Shown: positions 25,184-33,372 of the stretch, piece after piece | Layout of the letters: each line of letters begins with the position of its first letter | Position numbering within the stretch: the stretch's first letter is position 1 | Assembly: GCF_004323735.1 (NCBI RefSeq) | Contig: NZ_CP036455.1 | Span: 5,141,101 to 5,205,100, forward strand | Origin: Streptomonospora litoralis | Lineage (GTDB): Bacteria > Actinomycetota > Actinomycetes > Streptosporangiales > Streptosporangiaceae | DNA length: 64,000 nt | Direction: 5' to 3' | Made by a program: the position numbers and the translations under genes | Notes under the pieces: generated by a model | The model's database searches: none | Seen by the model: the letters and a program-made list of their open reading frames with translations, nothing else | Told to the model about the DNA's origin: nothing

Positions 25184-26412
25184 GCCTGCGCCGGCGGATC
25201 ACCGCCACCATCGCGGTCGTGAGCGCGTTGGTCGCGGTCGTCTTCAGCCTGACTGTGCACTATGCCTATGCGTTCCAGCAGGCCGAGGAGGCCCGCGCAC
25301 TCCAGACGGAGCGCGTCGAACTCGCCCTGCGCGCCTACGAGCGGACCGGTGCGCCCGCACTGGGCAGCCGTGTGGCCTCCCCCGAGGTGCCCCTCCCGCT
25401 GCGCGAGGCGGCCGAGGAGGGGAACACCGCGACGCTGATCTCCGGTTCCGGCGACGACGCGGCGGTGTGGGCGGCGGCGCCGACCTCGGACGACCGGATC
25501 CTGTCGGTGCACAGTTCGTATGCGCCTCGGCTGGACGATCTGGCCGCACTCGACCAGGTGCTGCTGGCGGGCGCGGCGGCCGTGGTCGCGCTGGGTGCCG
25601 GTGCCGGGGTGGCCATGGGGGCCGGACTGTCGGCGCGGCTGAGCAGGGCCGCCGCGGCCGCCGGCCACGTGGCCGCCGGCGACCATGACACACGCGTGAG
25701 CGAAGCGGTCGGCGGAAGTGCGCGCGACGAGGCGAGTGAACTGGCGCGGGCGGTCGACGGCATGGCCGACGCGCTGCAGGCCCGCCTCGCGGCCGAGCAG
25801 CGGGTGACCGCTGATATCGCCCACGAGCTGCGTACCCCGCTGACCGGGTTGAGCACCGCCGCCGACCTGCTGGGAGAAGGGCGCCCGGCGGAGCTGGTCC
25901 GCGACCGGGTAGCCGCGCTGCGGGCGCTGGTCGAGGACGTGCTGGAAGTGGCCCGGTTGGATACCGCGACGCAGCGTGCCGACCTCACCGACGTCGCACT
26001 CGCCGAATTCGTCCGGCACCGGGCCGCCCGGTTCGCCCCCGACGTGACGGTGCGCTGTGTTACGGAGCAGGTGGTCTCCACCGACTCCCGGCGACTCGAA
26101 CGCATCCTGGTGAACCTCCTGGTCAACGCGCTGCGCCACGGTGCACCCCCGGTCAGTGTGGAGGTCGACGGCCCCCGGGTGCGGATCCACGACCTGGGGC
26201 CGGGCTTTCCCGACGCGCTGCTTCGGGAGGGCCCCGGCCGGTTCCGGAAAGGCACGAGCGCACCGGAGGGAGGCGGCGGCCACGGCCTGGGGCTGACCAT
26301 CGCCCGCGGTCAGGCCGATGTCCTCGGAGCCCGGCTCACCCTGGCCAACCATCCCGACGACGGAGGCGCCCTGGTGACCCTGGATTTGGCGCCCGCCGAG
26401 CCGCGGCCGTGA
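25180..26412 (+). CDS. cseC: CseC-like sensor histidine kinase
   Basis: This 410-residue membrane kinase has helix 1 at residues 7-28 and a short extracytoplasmic loop of about 95 residues. Helix 2 is at 126-150, HAMP follows, and the phospho-accepting His215 lies in TADIAHELRTPLTG. The ATPase domain has LERILVNLLVNALRHG, IHDLGPGF and GGGHGLGLTIARGQADVLGA. The regulator stop and kinase start overlap (ATGA). CseC of Streptomyces senses cell-wall damage, for example by glycopeptides. The small sensor loop is compatible with that, but the ligand is not visible in sequence. Confidence 0.85.
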   Translation: MSLRRRITATIAVVSALVAVVFSLTVHYAYAFQQAEEARALQTERVELALRAYERTGAPALGSRVASPEVPLPLREAAEEGNTATLISGSGDDAAVWAAAPTSDDRILSVHSSYAPRLDDLAALDQVLLAGAAAVVALGAGAGVAMGAGLSARLSRAAAAAGHVAAGDHDTRVSEAVGGSARDEASELARAVDGMADALQARLAAEQRVTADIAHELRTPLTGLSTAADLLGEGRPAELVRDRVAALRALVEDVLEVARLDTATQRADLTDVALAEFVRHRAARFAPDVTVRCVTEQVVSTDSRRLERILVNLLVNALRHGAPPVSVEVDGPRVRIHDLGPGFPDALLREGPGRFRKGTSAPEGGGGHGLGLTIARGQADVLGARLTLANHPDDGGALVTLDLAPAEPRP

Positions 26413-26525
26413 TGCCCGGGACGCCGCGGCGGCGCCGCCTGGCGCCGACCCGCAGCATGGAGGCGTTCGAGCGTGCCGGGACGGACGCCCTGCTGCGGGC
26501 ACGCAGCCGCGGCGCGCGACGCTGA
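26412..26525 (+). CDS. possible 37-residue basic peptide coupled to cseC
   Basis: The kinase stop overlaps an ATG (TGATG at 26410-26414) that opens a frame of 37 codons: a run of arginines, then RSMEAFERAGTDALLRARSR, ending in RGARR. Coupled starts of this kind usually mark real genes, but the peptide is short and Arg-rich, as chance frames in GC-rich DNA tend to be. I know no family. It could also be read-through noise. Confidence 0.25.
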   Translation: MPGTPRRRRLAPTRSMEAFERAGTDALLRARSRGARR

Positions 26526-26526
26526 T

Positions 26527-26574
26527 TACACAAACCCGTGGATCCACGCTATTGAGGATTCATCGTTTTGTGTA
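26527..26574. promoter_or_regulatory. nested dyads in the ArsR-CDF promoter
   Basis: An outer pair TACACAAA (26527-26534) and TTTTGTGTA (26566-26574) encloses the perfect palindrome CGTGGATCCACG (26537-26548). The outer dyad ends 10 bp before the regulator ATG at 26585. AT-rich dyads at this place are typical operators of ArsR/SmtB metal sensors, so autoregulation is likely. Confidence 0.55.
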
Positions 26575-26584
26575 TCGTGGAGTC

Positions 26585-26920
26585 ATGCTGACCGTCGCCA
26601 CCGACATCGACGCCCTCTCCCGTTTCGGCCGTGCCCTGGCCGATCCGATCCGCTGCCGGATTCTGCTGCAGCTCCGCGAAGCTCCGGCCCACCCCGCCGA
26701 TCTCGCCGACTCCCTGGGCATCAGCCGCACCCGCCTGTCCAACCACCTGGCCTGCCTGCGCGACTGCGGGCTCGTCGTGACCGTGCCCGTCGGCCGCCGG
26801 GTGCGCTACGAGCTCGCCGACGCGCGGCTGGGCCACGCCATCGACGACCTGCGTTCGGCGGTGCTGGCCGTGGCCGACGAGAAGAGCTGCGCCGAGGCCG
26901 ACGAGAAGGACTGCTGCTGA
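26585..26920 (+). CDS. ArsR/SmtB-family metal-responsive repressor
   Basis: This 111-residue winged-helix protein reads FGRALADPIRCRILLQLREA, LADSLGISRTRLSNHLACLR, then CGLVVTVPVGRRVRYELAD. Cys residues in helix positions (RCRI, ACLRDCG) and a C-terminal tail ending SCAEADEKDCC could bind thiophilic metals, much as in CmtR-like sensors. The ATG at 26585 follows GTGGAGTC. Its stop overlaps the start of the transporter gene (TGATG), so it represses that gene and itself; metal binding would relieve repression. The metal is probably Cd, Pb or Zn, which is inference. Confidence 0.85.
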   Translation: MLTVATDIDALSRFGRALADPIRCRILLQLREAPAHPADLADSLGISRTRLSNHLACLRDCGLVVTVPVGRRVRYELADARLGHAIDDLRSAVLAVADEKSCAEADEKDCC

Positions 26921-27654
26921 TGGCTTACCAGATCACTCCGCATGTCTCGGAGCAGCGCAGGGAGAAGCTCACCCGGCGCGTCCGCCTGCTGGTGGCGGCC
27001 ACCATCGCATACAACGCGGTCGAGGCCGTCGTCGCCATCACCGCGGGAGCGCTGGCTTCCTCGGCCGCATTGATCGGCTTCGGCCTGGACTCGGTTATCG
27101 AGGTCTCCTCCGCGGCGGCCGTCGCCTGGCAGTTCTCCGCGCGCGACGCCGCCGTGCGCCACAGCCGCGAACGCCGGGCGCTGCGCATCATCGCCGTGTC
27201 CTTCTTCGCGCTGGCCGCCTACGTCACCTTCGAAGCGGTGCGCTCCCTGCTCGGTTCGGGCGAAGCCGAAACCTCCCTGCCCGGGATCGTGCTGGCCGGG
27301 GCCTCCTTGGTGGTCATGCCGTTCCTGTCGCTGGCCCAGCGCCGCACCGGCCGCGAACTCTCGTCGGCCTCGGCGGTGGCCGACTCCAAGCAAACCCTGC
27401 TGTGCACCTACCTCTCGGCTGCGCTGCTGGTCGGCCTGCTGCTCAACGCGCTGCTCGGCTGGGCGTGGGCCGACCCGCTGGTCGCCCTGCTCATCGCCGC
27501 AGTCGCCGTCAAGGAGGGCCGCGAAGCCTGGCGCGGCGACGCCTGCTGCGCACCCGGCGGTATGGCCGTCGCCGTCGGCGCCGATCCGCAGGCCGAGGCC
27601 GCGGGCGGGGACTGCGGGTGCGGTCCGGGCTGCTCCTGCTGCGACGACCACTGA
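26920..27654 (+). CDS. CDF-like cation transporter with Cys-rich tail
   Basis: This 244-residue membrane protein has five to six helices. It has AYNAVEAVVAITAGALASSA, then GFGLDSVIEVSSAAAVAW with the Asp/Glu metal site of cation diffusion facilitators in helix 2, and ASAVADSKQTLLCTYLSAAL for helix 5. The C-terminal tail ends in DCGCGPGCSCCDDH, a striking metal-chelating cluster. It is translated from TGATG overlapping the repressor, so the pair forms an efflux unit for a soft metal ion. The normal CDF cytoplasmic domain is shortened and the Cys tail may replace its binding role. Confidence 0.85.
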   Translation: MAYQITPHVSEQRREKLTRRVRLLVAATIAYNAVEAVVAITAGALASSAALIGFGLDSVIEVSSAAAVAWQFSARDAAVRHSRERRALRIIAVSFFALAAYVTFEAVRSLLGSGEAETSLPGIVLAGASLVVMPFLSLAQRRTGRELSSASAVADSKQTLLCTYLSAALLVGLLLNALLGWAWADPLVALLIAAVAVKEGREAWRGDACCAPGGMAVAVGADPQAEAAGGDCGCGPGCSCCDDH

Positions 27655-27790
27655 GGCGGCGCCCACGGATCCCCGTGCGGCGTGAGCGTGGCCGGCGGCG
27701 GCCTGTGCCGCGTTGAGGGGCTTCGCGGTCCCGCCGGCCCGCCGGAGGGCACCGGTTGACGCCCCGGTACCAGCGTGGTCATATCGGCAC

Positions 27791-28105
27791 ATGCTGATGT
27801 CCGGGGATGCCGTCGCCGCTACCGCTGTCGCCCTGTTCGGCGATCCGCTGCGGGCCCGCATCGTCCACCTGCTGACTGCCGAGCAGATGTGCACATGCCA
27901 TCTGATCGCCGAGACGGGCGCGCGCCAGACCACGATCAGCCACCACCTCCGGCTGCTGCGCGAGGCCGGCCTCGTGGAGACCGAGCCGCGCGGGCGGTTC
28001 ACCTACTACCGGCTTCGCCCGGAGGCGCTCGCCGACCTCGCAGCGGGGCTGGGCGACCTCGCCCGCCGCGCGGAGCAGGCGAACGCGAGCTACCGGCCCT
28101 GCTGA
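27791..28105 (+). CDS. arsR: arsenite-responsive repressor ArsR
   Basis: This 104-residue ArsR protein has LFGDPLRARIVHLLTAEQM, the metalloid site CTCHLIAE (two Cys one residue apart in the helix before recognition, as in classical ELCVCDL motifs), then ARQTTISHHLRLLREAGLV and GRFTYYRL. ATG 27791 is the probable start; ATG 27797 is also possible. It stands 136 bp after the CDF gene and converges on arsC. It probably controls the divergent arsC/acr3 promoter and its own. Confidence 0.88.
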   Translation: MLMSGDAVAATAVALFGDPLRARIVHLLTAEQMCTCHLIAETGARQTTISHHLRLLREAGLVETEPRGRFTYYRLRPEALADLAAGLGDLARRAEQANASYRPC

Positions 28106-28162
28106 CACCCCGGCGAACCACCGCCCCCGCCGTCGCTCCGCGCGCGTCGGCGGGCGCCGGAG

Positions 28163-28576
28163 TCACCTGCGCACCGGTACGCCCAGGTCGGCCAGCAGAC
28201 CTTCGACCCGGCGGCCGATGTCGTCGCGCACCGGGCGGACCTCGTCCAGCGGTCGGCCCGCGGGATCGGCCAACTCCCAGTCAAGGTAGCGCTTGCCGGG
28301 GAGGACAGGGCAGGTGTCGCCGCAGCCCATGGTGATCACGACGTCGCTGGTCTCGACGGCATCCAGGGTGAGGACGCGGGGCTGCGCGGCGGTGATGTCG
28401 ACGCCCACCTCGGCCATCGCCTCCACCGCCACCGGGTTGACGGCCGCTGCGGGCTCGGTCCCGGCGGAACGGACCTCGACCCGGTCCCCGGCGAGGAGGG
28501 CGACCCAGCCGGCCGCCATCTGCGACCGCCCGGCGTTGTGCACGCAGACGAAGAGCACACTCGGTTTGTCGGACAC
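28163..28576 (-). CDS. arsC: arsenate reductase ArsC (low-molecular-weight phosphatase type)
   Basis: This 137-residue enzyme has the phosphatase loop FVCVHNAGRSQMA (Cys-X5-Arg), then VRSAGTEPA, ITMGCGDTCPVLPGKRYLDW with the second and third Cys used in thiol cascades, and the catalytic Asp region DWELADPAG. It reduces arsenate to arsenite in the cytosol, probably with mycothiol or thioredoxin as electron donor. A GTG at 28576 after GGGAGAGG is my chosen start; ATG 28636 would add 20 unconserved residues. It is divergent from the arsenite exporter. Confidence 0.9.
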   Translation of the reverse strand: MSDKPSVLFVCVHNAGRSQMAAGWVALLAGDRVEVRSAGTEPAAAVNPVAVEAMAEVGVDITAAQPRVLTLDAVETSDVVITMGCGDTCPVLPGKRYLDWELADPAGRPLDEVRPVRDDIGRRVEGLLADLGVPVRR

Positions 28577-28660
28577 GGCCTCGACCTCTCCCCTGCGCAC
28601 AGGCGGGCTCCACGGCAAGGCGGCGCGGGAGGGCACCGCGTCGGCAATCTATCAGCCCGT

Positions 28661-28686
28661 CTTGATATAAATCCATGTCGATGTAA
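28661..28686. promoter_or_regulatory. probable ArsR operator between arsC and acr3
   Basis: The only AT-rich patch of the intergenic region carries TTGATATAAAT and, in the complement, TACATCGACAT. These are imperfectly related half-sites like those bound by actinobacterial ArsR proteins. Placement between divergent arsC and acr3 suits joint control. Confidence 0.4.
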
Positions 28687-28734
28687 GTTGGCCGCGGCCC
28701 CGTTCCACGAACGCGCACCCGAGGGAGCCCACCG

Positions 28735-29832
28735 ATGACCCGAGCCGACGCGGGCGCACCCGCCGCCGGTGCGGCACGCCCGCCGCGCCTGTCGACGCTG
28801 GACCGCTACCTGCCCGTGTGGATCGGCCTGGCCATGGCCGCGGGCCTGCTGCTCGGCCGCTGGATCCCCGGCCTGCAGGCCGGCCTCGACGCGATGGCGG
28901 TCGGCGGCATCTCGGTGCCGATCGCCGTCGGCCTGCTGGTGATGATGTACCCGGTGCTGGCCAAGGTCCGCTACGACCGCCTGGGCAGCGTTACCCGTGA
29001 CCGCCGCCTGCTGGCGTCCTCGCTGGCATTGAACTGGGTGGCGGGGCCGGCGCTGATGTTCGTGCTGGCCTGGACGCTGCTGCCCGACCTGCCGGAGTTC
29101 CGTACGGGCCTGATCATCGTGGGGCTGGCCAGGTGCATCGCGATGGTCGTCATCTGGAACGACCTGGCTTGCGGCGACCGCGAGGCCGCCGCCGTTCTGG
29201 TCGCGCTGAACTCGCTGTTCCAGGTGGCGGCCTTCGGCGCGCTGGGTTGGTTCTATTTGGAACTGCTGCCGGGGTGGCTGGGTCTGGACACCGGCGGTAT
29301 CGACGTCTCCGCCTGGGAGATCGCCGCGATGGTGGCCGTCTTCCTGGGCATTCCGCTGCTGGCCGGCTTCCTCACACGCATCCTGGGCGAACGTGCCCGC
29401 GGCCGCTCCTGGTACGAAGGCCGCTTCCTGCCGCGCATCGGCCCCCTGGCCCTCTACGGGCTGCTGTTCACCATCGTGGTGCTCTTCGCGCTGCAGGGGG
29501 AGGCCATCACCGCCCGGCCGCTGGACGTCGCCCGCATCGCGCTGCCGCTGCTGGCCTACTTCGTGCTGATGTGGGGCATGTCGATGCTGGTGGGGCGCGG
29601 GATCCGGCTGTCCTATGAGCGCTCGACGACCCTGGCCTTCACCGCCGCGGGCAACAACTTCGAGCTGGCCATCGCCGTGGCGATCGGTGTCTTCGGCGTC
29701 ACCTCCGGCCAGGCCCTGGCCGGCGTCGTCGGGCCGCTCATCGAAGTCCCCGTCCTGGTGGGCCTGGTCTATGTGTCCCTGTGGGCGCGCCGGTACTTCA
29801 CTCCCCGATCGGGAGCGCCCGACCCCGCCTGA
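28735..29832 (+). CDS. acr3: ACR3-family arsenite efflux transporter
   Basis: This 365-residue protein has ten membrane segments and the ACR3 signature: YPVLAKVRYDRLG, NWVAGPALMFVLAW, then IIVGLARCIAMVVIWNDLAC with the conserved Cys in helix 4 needed for arsenite transport, and FTAAGNNFELAIAVAIGVFG with the conserved Glu. It expels arsenite produced by ArsC. The ATG at 28735 lies after GAGGGAGCCC. It is divergent from arsC, with the operator between. Confidence 0.93.
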   Translation: MTRADAGAPAAGAARPPRLSTLDRYLPVWIGLAMAAGLLLGRWIPGLQAGLDAMAVGGISVPIAVGLLVMMYPVLAKVRYDRLGSVTRDRRLLASSLALNWVAGPALMFVLAWTLLPDLPEFRTGLIIVGLARCIAMVVIWNDLACGDREAAAVLVALNSLFQVAAFGALGWFYLELLPGWLGLDTGGIDVSAWEIAAMVAVFLGIPLLAGFLTRILGERARGRSWYEGRFLPRIGPLALYGLLFTIVVLFALQGEAITARPLDVARIALPLLAYFVLMWGMSMLVGRGIRLSYERSTTLAFTAAGNNFELAIAVAIGVFGVTSGQALAGVVGPLIEVPVLVGLVYVSLWARRYFTPRSGAPDPA

Positions 29833-29996
29833 GGAGGCGGCGGCCCTGCCCTCTTCGGTGGTGGGCGGGAATGTGCGGAGACCGGCCACCACCTCGCGGC
29901 GTCGGCGCCGCATCCCGAGCGCGCGCCGACGCCGCGGCGACTGCTGCCGGGCGAACGAAGGTTCATGGCACCAAGGCGAGCCATCTTGACATTGAC

Positions 29997-30018
29997 ATGA
30001 CGCCATCGGTGACGTCAT
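29997..30018. promoter_or_regulatory. dyad upstream of the HicB-like gene
   Basis: ATGACG (29997-30002) and CGTCAT (30013-30018) form an inverted pair 9 bp before the ATG at 30028. A tandem TTGACATTGACAT precedes it at 29987, a possible -35 region. A ribbon-helix-helix protein regulating its own gene would bind such a site. The rest of 29833-29986 shows nothing. Confidence 0.4.
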
Positions 30019-30027
30019 AGTGAAGCC

Positions 30028-30558
30028 ATGGACTTGACGCCGTACGTAGACAACCTCCGCCGCCAGCTCGCGGCGGCCGCCGAAGCCGGTGGCGAGGACA
30101 CCCGCCTGATCGCCGAGCGCCTGGCGACGGCGCTGGAGCCGGCCGCGCGGTTGGCCCTGATGGACGCGCTGTCCGACGCCGCCGACGAGATCACCCGCGA
30201 CTTCGCCCCCGGCTCGGTCGAGGTGCGACTGCGCGGGGGGCAGACTGACTTCATCGTGACGTCACCTTCGACGTCCGAGTCCTTCGACGACACCGACGAC
30301 GACGGTTCCGCAGCGGCGCCGAGCCGCCTCGGTGACATCACGGCGGAGACGGACGACGGCGGCACCTCGCGGATCACCCTGCGCATGCCCGACCACCTCA
30401 AGCCGCGCGTCGAGGAGGCCGCCCGCCGCGAAGGCCTGTCGGTCAACGCCTGGCTGGTGCGCGCCGTGGCCGGCGCGCTCGATACCGGCACCCGGCGGCG
30501 CACCGACCGCAGCGCCGGCCGCCAGGCCGGACGCAACTACACCGGCTGGATTCGCTGA
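30028..30558 (+). CDS. HicB-like ribbon-helix-helix protein
   Basis: This 176-residue protein has a helical N-terminal half (LTPYVDNLRRQLAAAAEAGG, LATALEPAARLALMDALSD), an Asp/Ser-rich linker (about 90-110), and a C-terminal CopG/HicB-type ribbon-helix-helix: SRITLRMPDHLKPRVEEAAR and REGLSVNAWLVRAVAGAL. A basic tail, RRRTDRSAGRQAGRN, closes it. No HicA-type toxin lies next to it, so it is more likely a transcription regulator than an antitoxin. It precedes the DUF4097 gene by 96 bp and probably controls the following operon. Confidence 0.75.
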   Translation: MDLTPYVDNLRRQLAAAAEAGGEDTRLIAERLATALEPAARLALMDALSDAADEITRDFAPGSVEVRLRGGQTDFIVTSPSTSESFDDTDDDGSAAAPSRLGDITAETDDGGTSRITLRMPDHLKPRVEEAARREGLSVNAWLVRAVAGALDTGTRRRTDRSAGRQAGRNYTGWIR

Positions 30559-30654
30559 CGGCGGCACCCGCACCCGCACCACCTACCGACTGACACCTCC
30601 AGCACGTCTCCCACCAGCGGAGACGCCACCAAGCGCCACGACAGGGAGACACCT

Positions 30655-31449
30655 GTGCCCACATTCGACACACCCGGGCCGATCGACGCCGAGATCGACC
30701 TGTTCATCGGCAACCTGCAGATCAACGCCGGCGACCGCGCCGACACCACCGTCGAGGTCCGCCCGCGCGACCCCGACAAGAACGCCGACGTGTGGCTCGC
30801 GGAACAGATCCAGGCCGACTACGCCGACGGCCGCCTGCTCATCAAGGACACATCCGGCACGGGCCTGAACCGGTTGGTGCGCAAGGGCGTGGCCGACGTG
30901 ACCGTCGACCTGCCCGCCGGCTCGCGGATCCGCGCCCGCACCAGGGACGCCGGCATCCGCTGCCAAGGCACCGTCGGCGCTTCCACGCTCGCAGCCACCA
31001 CTGGCAACATCGCGCTCGACCGGGCAGTGGGCGACGTCGAGCTCACCACGTCGCACGGCTGGATCCGCGCCCAGGAGATCGACGGGGACGCCGCTGTCAA
31101 GACGTCCTCGGGCGCCGCCACCCTCGGTACGGTCACCGGCCGGCTCAAGGCCAAGTCCGCGCACGGCGCCATCAGCGCCGAGCACCTCCTGGACAGCGCC
31201 GAAGCCCGGACCGCACACGGCAGCGTCCGCATCGGCGAGGTGGTCCGCGGCCGTGTGGAGCTGGAGACCTCCTACGGCGAACTGGACGTCGGCATCCGCG
31301 AAGGCACCGCGGCCTGGCTGGACGCCGGCTCCAAGCACGGCGGGCTGAGCAACTCGCTGGAAGCCGCCGAGACCCCGGACACCGCCGAGGAGACCGCCGA
31401 GGTCTACATCCGCAGCCTCTACGGCGACATCGTGGTCCGCCGCGCCTGA
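30655..31449 (+). CDS. DUF4097-type beta-repeat protein
   Basis: This 264-residue protein starts at GTG 30655 after AGGGAG. It has the repeating beta-strand pattern of DUF4097 proteins: DVTVDLPAGSRIRARTRDAG, ALDRAVGDVELTTSHG, then runs like AAVKTSSGAATLGTVTGRL and LKAKSAHGAISAEHLLD, ending in EVYIRSLYGDIVVRR. There is no signal peptide or membrane segment, so it is cytoplasmic or membrane-associated. Such proteins often precede DrrAB-like exporters in actinomycetes, as here. Role unknown. Confidence 0.8.
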   Translation: MPTFDTPGPIDAEIDLFIGNLQINAGDRADTTVEVRPRDPDKNADVWLAEQIQADYADGRLLIKDTSGTGLNRLVRKGVADVTVDLPAGSRIRARTRDAGIRCQGTVGASTLAATTGNIALDRAVGDVELTTSHGWIRAQEIDGDAAVKTSSGAATLGTVTGRLKAKSAHGAISAEHLLDSAEARTAHGSVRIGEVVRGRVELETSYGELDVGIREGTAAWLDAGSKHGGLSNSLEAAETPDTAEETAEVYIRSLYGDIVVRRA

Positions 31450-31548
31450 GCCCCGTACGACCGCGCACCGACATCACCGCGGGACCGCTTGGGCCCTACC
31501 CCCGCCTCTCGCGACAACCGAACACGACCGACGAGAAACGAGGCAGTC

Positions 31549-32517
31549 GTGACCCCACCCACACCCGAAGCGGCCGTCGCCGCCACCGGGCTGCGCAAGT
31601 CCTTCGGCGACCACGTCGTGCTGGAGGGCGTCGACCTGGACATTCCCGCGGGGACCGTCTTCTCCCTGCTGGGCCCCAACGGCGCCGGCAAGACCACCAT
31701 CGTGAAGATCCTGTCCACCCTGATCGGCGCCGACGGCGGCCAGGCGCGCGTCCTCGGCCACGATCTGGACCGGGAGCCCGACGGTGTCCGCGCCGCGATC
31801 GGCGTCACCGGCCAGTACTCGGCGGTGGACGGCCTCCTCACCGGCGAGGAGAACCTGATGCTGATGGCCGACCTGCACCGCCTGGACCGCCGCCGCGGCC
31901 GGCGGCGCACCGCCGAACTGCTGGAGCACTTCGACCTGGTCGACGCGGCCAAGAAGCCCGCCACCACCTACTCCGGGGGCATGCGCCGCCGACTCGACCT
32001 GGCGATGACCCTGGTCGGCGAACCGCGCCTGATCTTCCTCGACGAGCCCACCACCGGACTGGACCCCCGCAGCCGCCGCGACATGTGGGAGATGATCCGC
32101 GGCCTCGTCTCCGGCGGCGTCACCGTCTTCCTCACCACCCAGTACCTGGAGGAGGCCGACCAGCTCGCCGACCGCATCGCGGTCCTCGACCGCGGCCGGC
32201 TCGTCGCCCAGGGCACGGCGGCCGAGCTGAAGCGCCGCATCCCCGGCGGCCACATCCGCCTGCACTTCGCCGCGGCCGACGCGCTGGAGTCGGCGGAGCG
32301 CGCACTCGGCGGTTCGCGCGACGACGACGCGCTGACGCTGCACGTCCCCGGTGACGGCGGTATCGGGTCGCTGCGCGCGCTCCTCGACCGCATCGACACC
32401 GCGTCGCTGCAGGTAGAGGAGCTGTCCGTGCACACCCCCGACCTCGACGACGTCTACCTGTCCCTCACCGGCCACCCTGCCGACGCCGGCGACGCCCGCA
32501 AGGAGGCCGCGCGATGA
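31549..32517 (+). CDS. daunorubicin-resistance-type ABC ATPase (DrrA family)
   Basis: This 322-residue ATPase starts at GTG 31549. Walker A is LGPNGAGKTT, followed by GVTGQYSAVDGLLTGEENL typical of DrrA, the signature TYSGGMRRRLDLAMTLVG, Walker B LIFLDEPTTGLD, TQYLEEADQLAD and the DrrA C-terminal domain (LDDVYLSLTGHPA). It couples to the next gene by ATGA. The pair exports a hydrophobic compound, identity unknown. It lies in the presumed operon with the DUF4097 and HicB-like genes. Confidence 0.92.
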   Translation: MTPPTPEAAVAATGLRKSFGDHVVLEGVDLDIPAGTVFSLLGPNGAGKTTIVKILSTLIGADGGQARVLGHDLDREPDGVRAAIGVTGQYSAVDGLLTGEENLMLMADLHRLDRRRGRRRTAELLEHFDLVDAAKKPATTYSGGMRRRLDLAMTLVGEPRLIFLDEPTTGLDPRSRRDMWEMIRGLVSGGVTVFLTTQYLEEADQLADRIAVLDRGRLVAQGTAAELKRRIPGGHIRLHFAAADALESAERALGGSRDDDALTLHVPGDGGIGSLRALLDRIDTASLQVEELSVHTPDLDDVYLSLTGHPADAGDARKEAAR

Positions 32518-33305
32518 ACACGCTCACCCGCGCCACCCGCGACTCGACCACGATGCTGGGCCGCCAACTGCGGCATATGCGGCGCTACCCCTCGATGACG
32601 GTGATGCTCGCCGGCATACCCGTCCTCCTCCTGCTGCTGTTCGTCTACGTCTTCGGCGGCACCATGACCGTCGGAGAGGGCGCCGGTTCCGGCTCCCGCG
32701 CCGACTACCTGCAGTACATCGTCCCCGGGATCGTACTGATGACGGTGGCCTCCGCGGCCCAGGGCACCGCCATCTCGGTGGCCACCGACATGACCGAAGG
32801 CATCGTCGCGCGGTTCCGCACCATGGACATCGCCCGCGTCTCGGTGCTGACCGGCCATGTCGTGGGCGCGCTCGTCCAAACCCTGATCAGCGTCGCGCTC
32901 GTGATCGGCGTGGCGGTGCTGATCGGATTCCGGCCGGACGCCACGGCGGCCGAGTGGCTCGCCGCCACCGGCCTGGTGCTGCTGGTCGCCTTCGCCCTCA
33001 CCTGGGTGTCGGTGGCCCTCGGCCTGGTCGCCGACACCGTCGAGACCGCGAGTAACACACCCATGCCGCTGATGTTCCTGCCCTTTTTGAGCAGCGGCTT
33101 CGTGCCCACCGACACGTTGCCGGCCGGGCTGCGGTGGTTCGCCGAATACCAGCCCTTCACCCCCATCATCGAGACCCTGCGCGGCCTGCTGGTGGGTGGC
33201 GAGATCGGCGGCGACGCGGCACTCGCACTCGCCTGGTGCGCCGGTCTCGCCCTGGCCGCCTACCTCTGGGCGAAGCGGCTCTACAACCGCGACCCCGCTC
33301 GGTAG
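32514..33305 (+). CDS. DrrB-family ABC-2 permease
   Basis: This 263-residue membrane protein has six helices, starting with MTVMLAGIPVLLLLLFVYVF after a cytoplasmic N-terminus. Signatures are YLQYIVPGIVLMTVASAAQG, DMTEGIVARFRTMDIARVSV and NTPMPLMFLPFLSSGFVPTD, all typical of DrrB. It forms the membrane channel for the ATPase encoded just upstream, with which its start overlaps. The gene converges on the sulfotransferase-like gene across a strong bidirectional hairpin. Confidence 0.92.
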   Translation: MNTLTRATRDSTTMLGRQLRHMRRYPSMTVMLAGIPVLLLLLFVYVFGGTMTVGEGAGSGSRADYLQYIVPGIVLMTVASAAQGTAISVATDMTEGIVARFRTMDIARVSVLTGHVVGALVQTLISVALVIGVAVLIGFRPDATAAEWLAATGLVLLVAFALTWVSVALGLVADTVETASNTPMPLMFLPFLSSGFVPTDTLPAGLRWFAEYQPFTPIIETLRGLLVGGEIGGDAALALAWCAGLALAAYLWAKRLYNRDPAR

Positions 33306-33313
33306 CCGCCTCG

Positions 33314-33366
33314 GCCCCGGCACCCGACGCCCCGGTAACCGCCGCCGCTCGGCGCGGTGCCGGGGC
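33314..33366. terminator. bidirectional hairpin between convergent genes
   Basis: GCCCCGGCACC (33314-33324) and GGTGCCGGGGC (33356-33366) are exact complements with a 31-nt loop, lying in the 67-bp gap between the DrrB-type and sulfotransferase-like genes. Confidence 0.55.
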
Positions 33367-33372
33367 ATACGG

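Noticed and set aside
30028-30558. HicAB toxin-antitoxin module
   Set aside because: Only the HicB-like part is present; no small double-stranded-RNA-binding toxin frame lies on either side.
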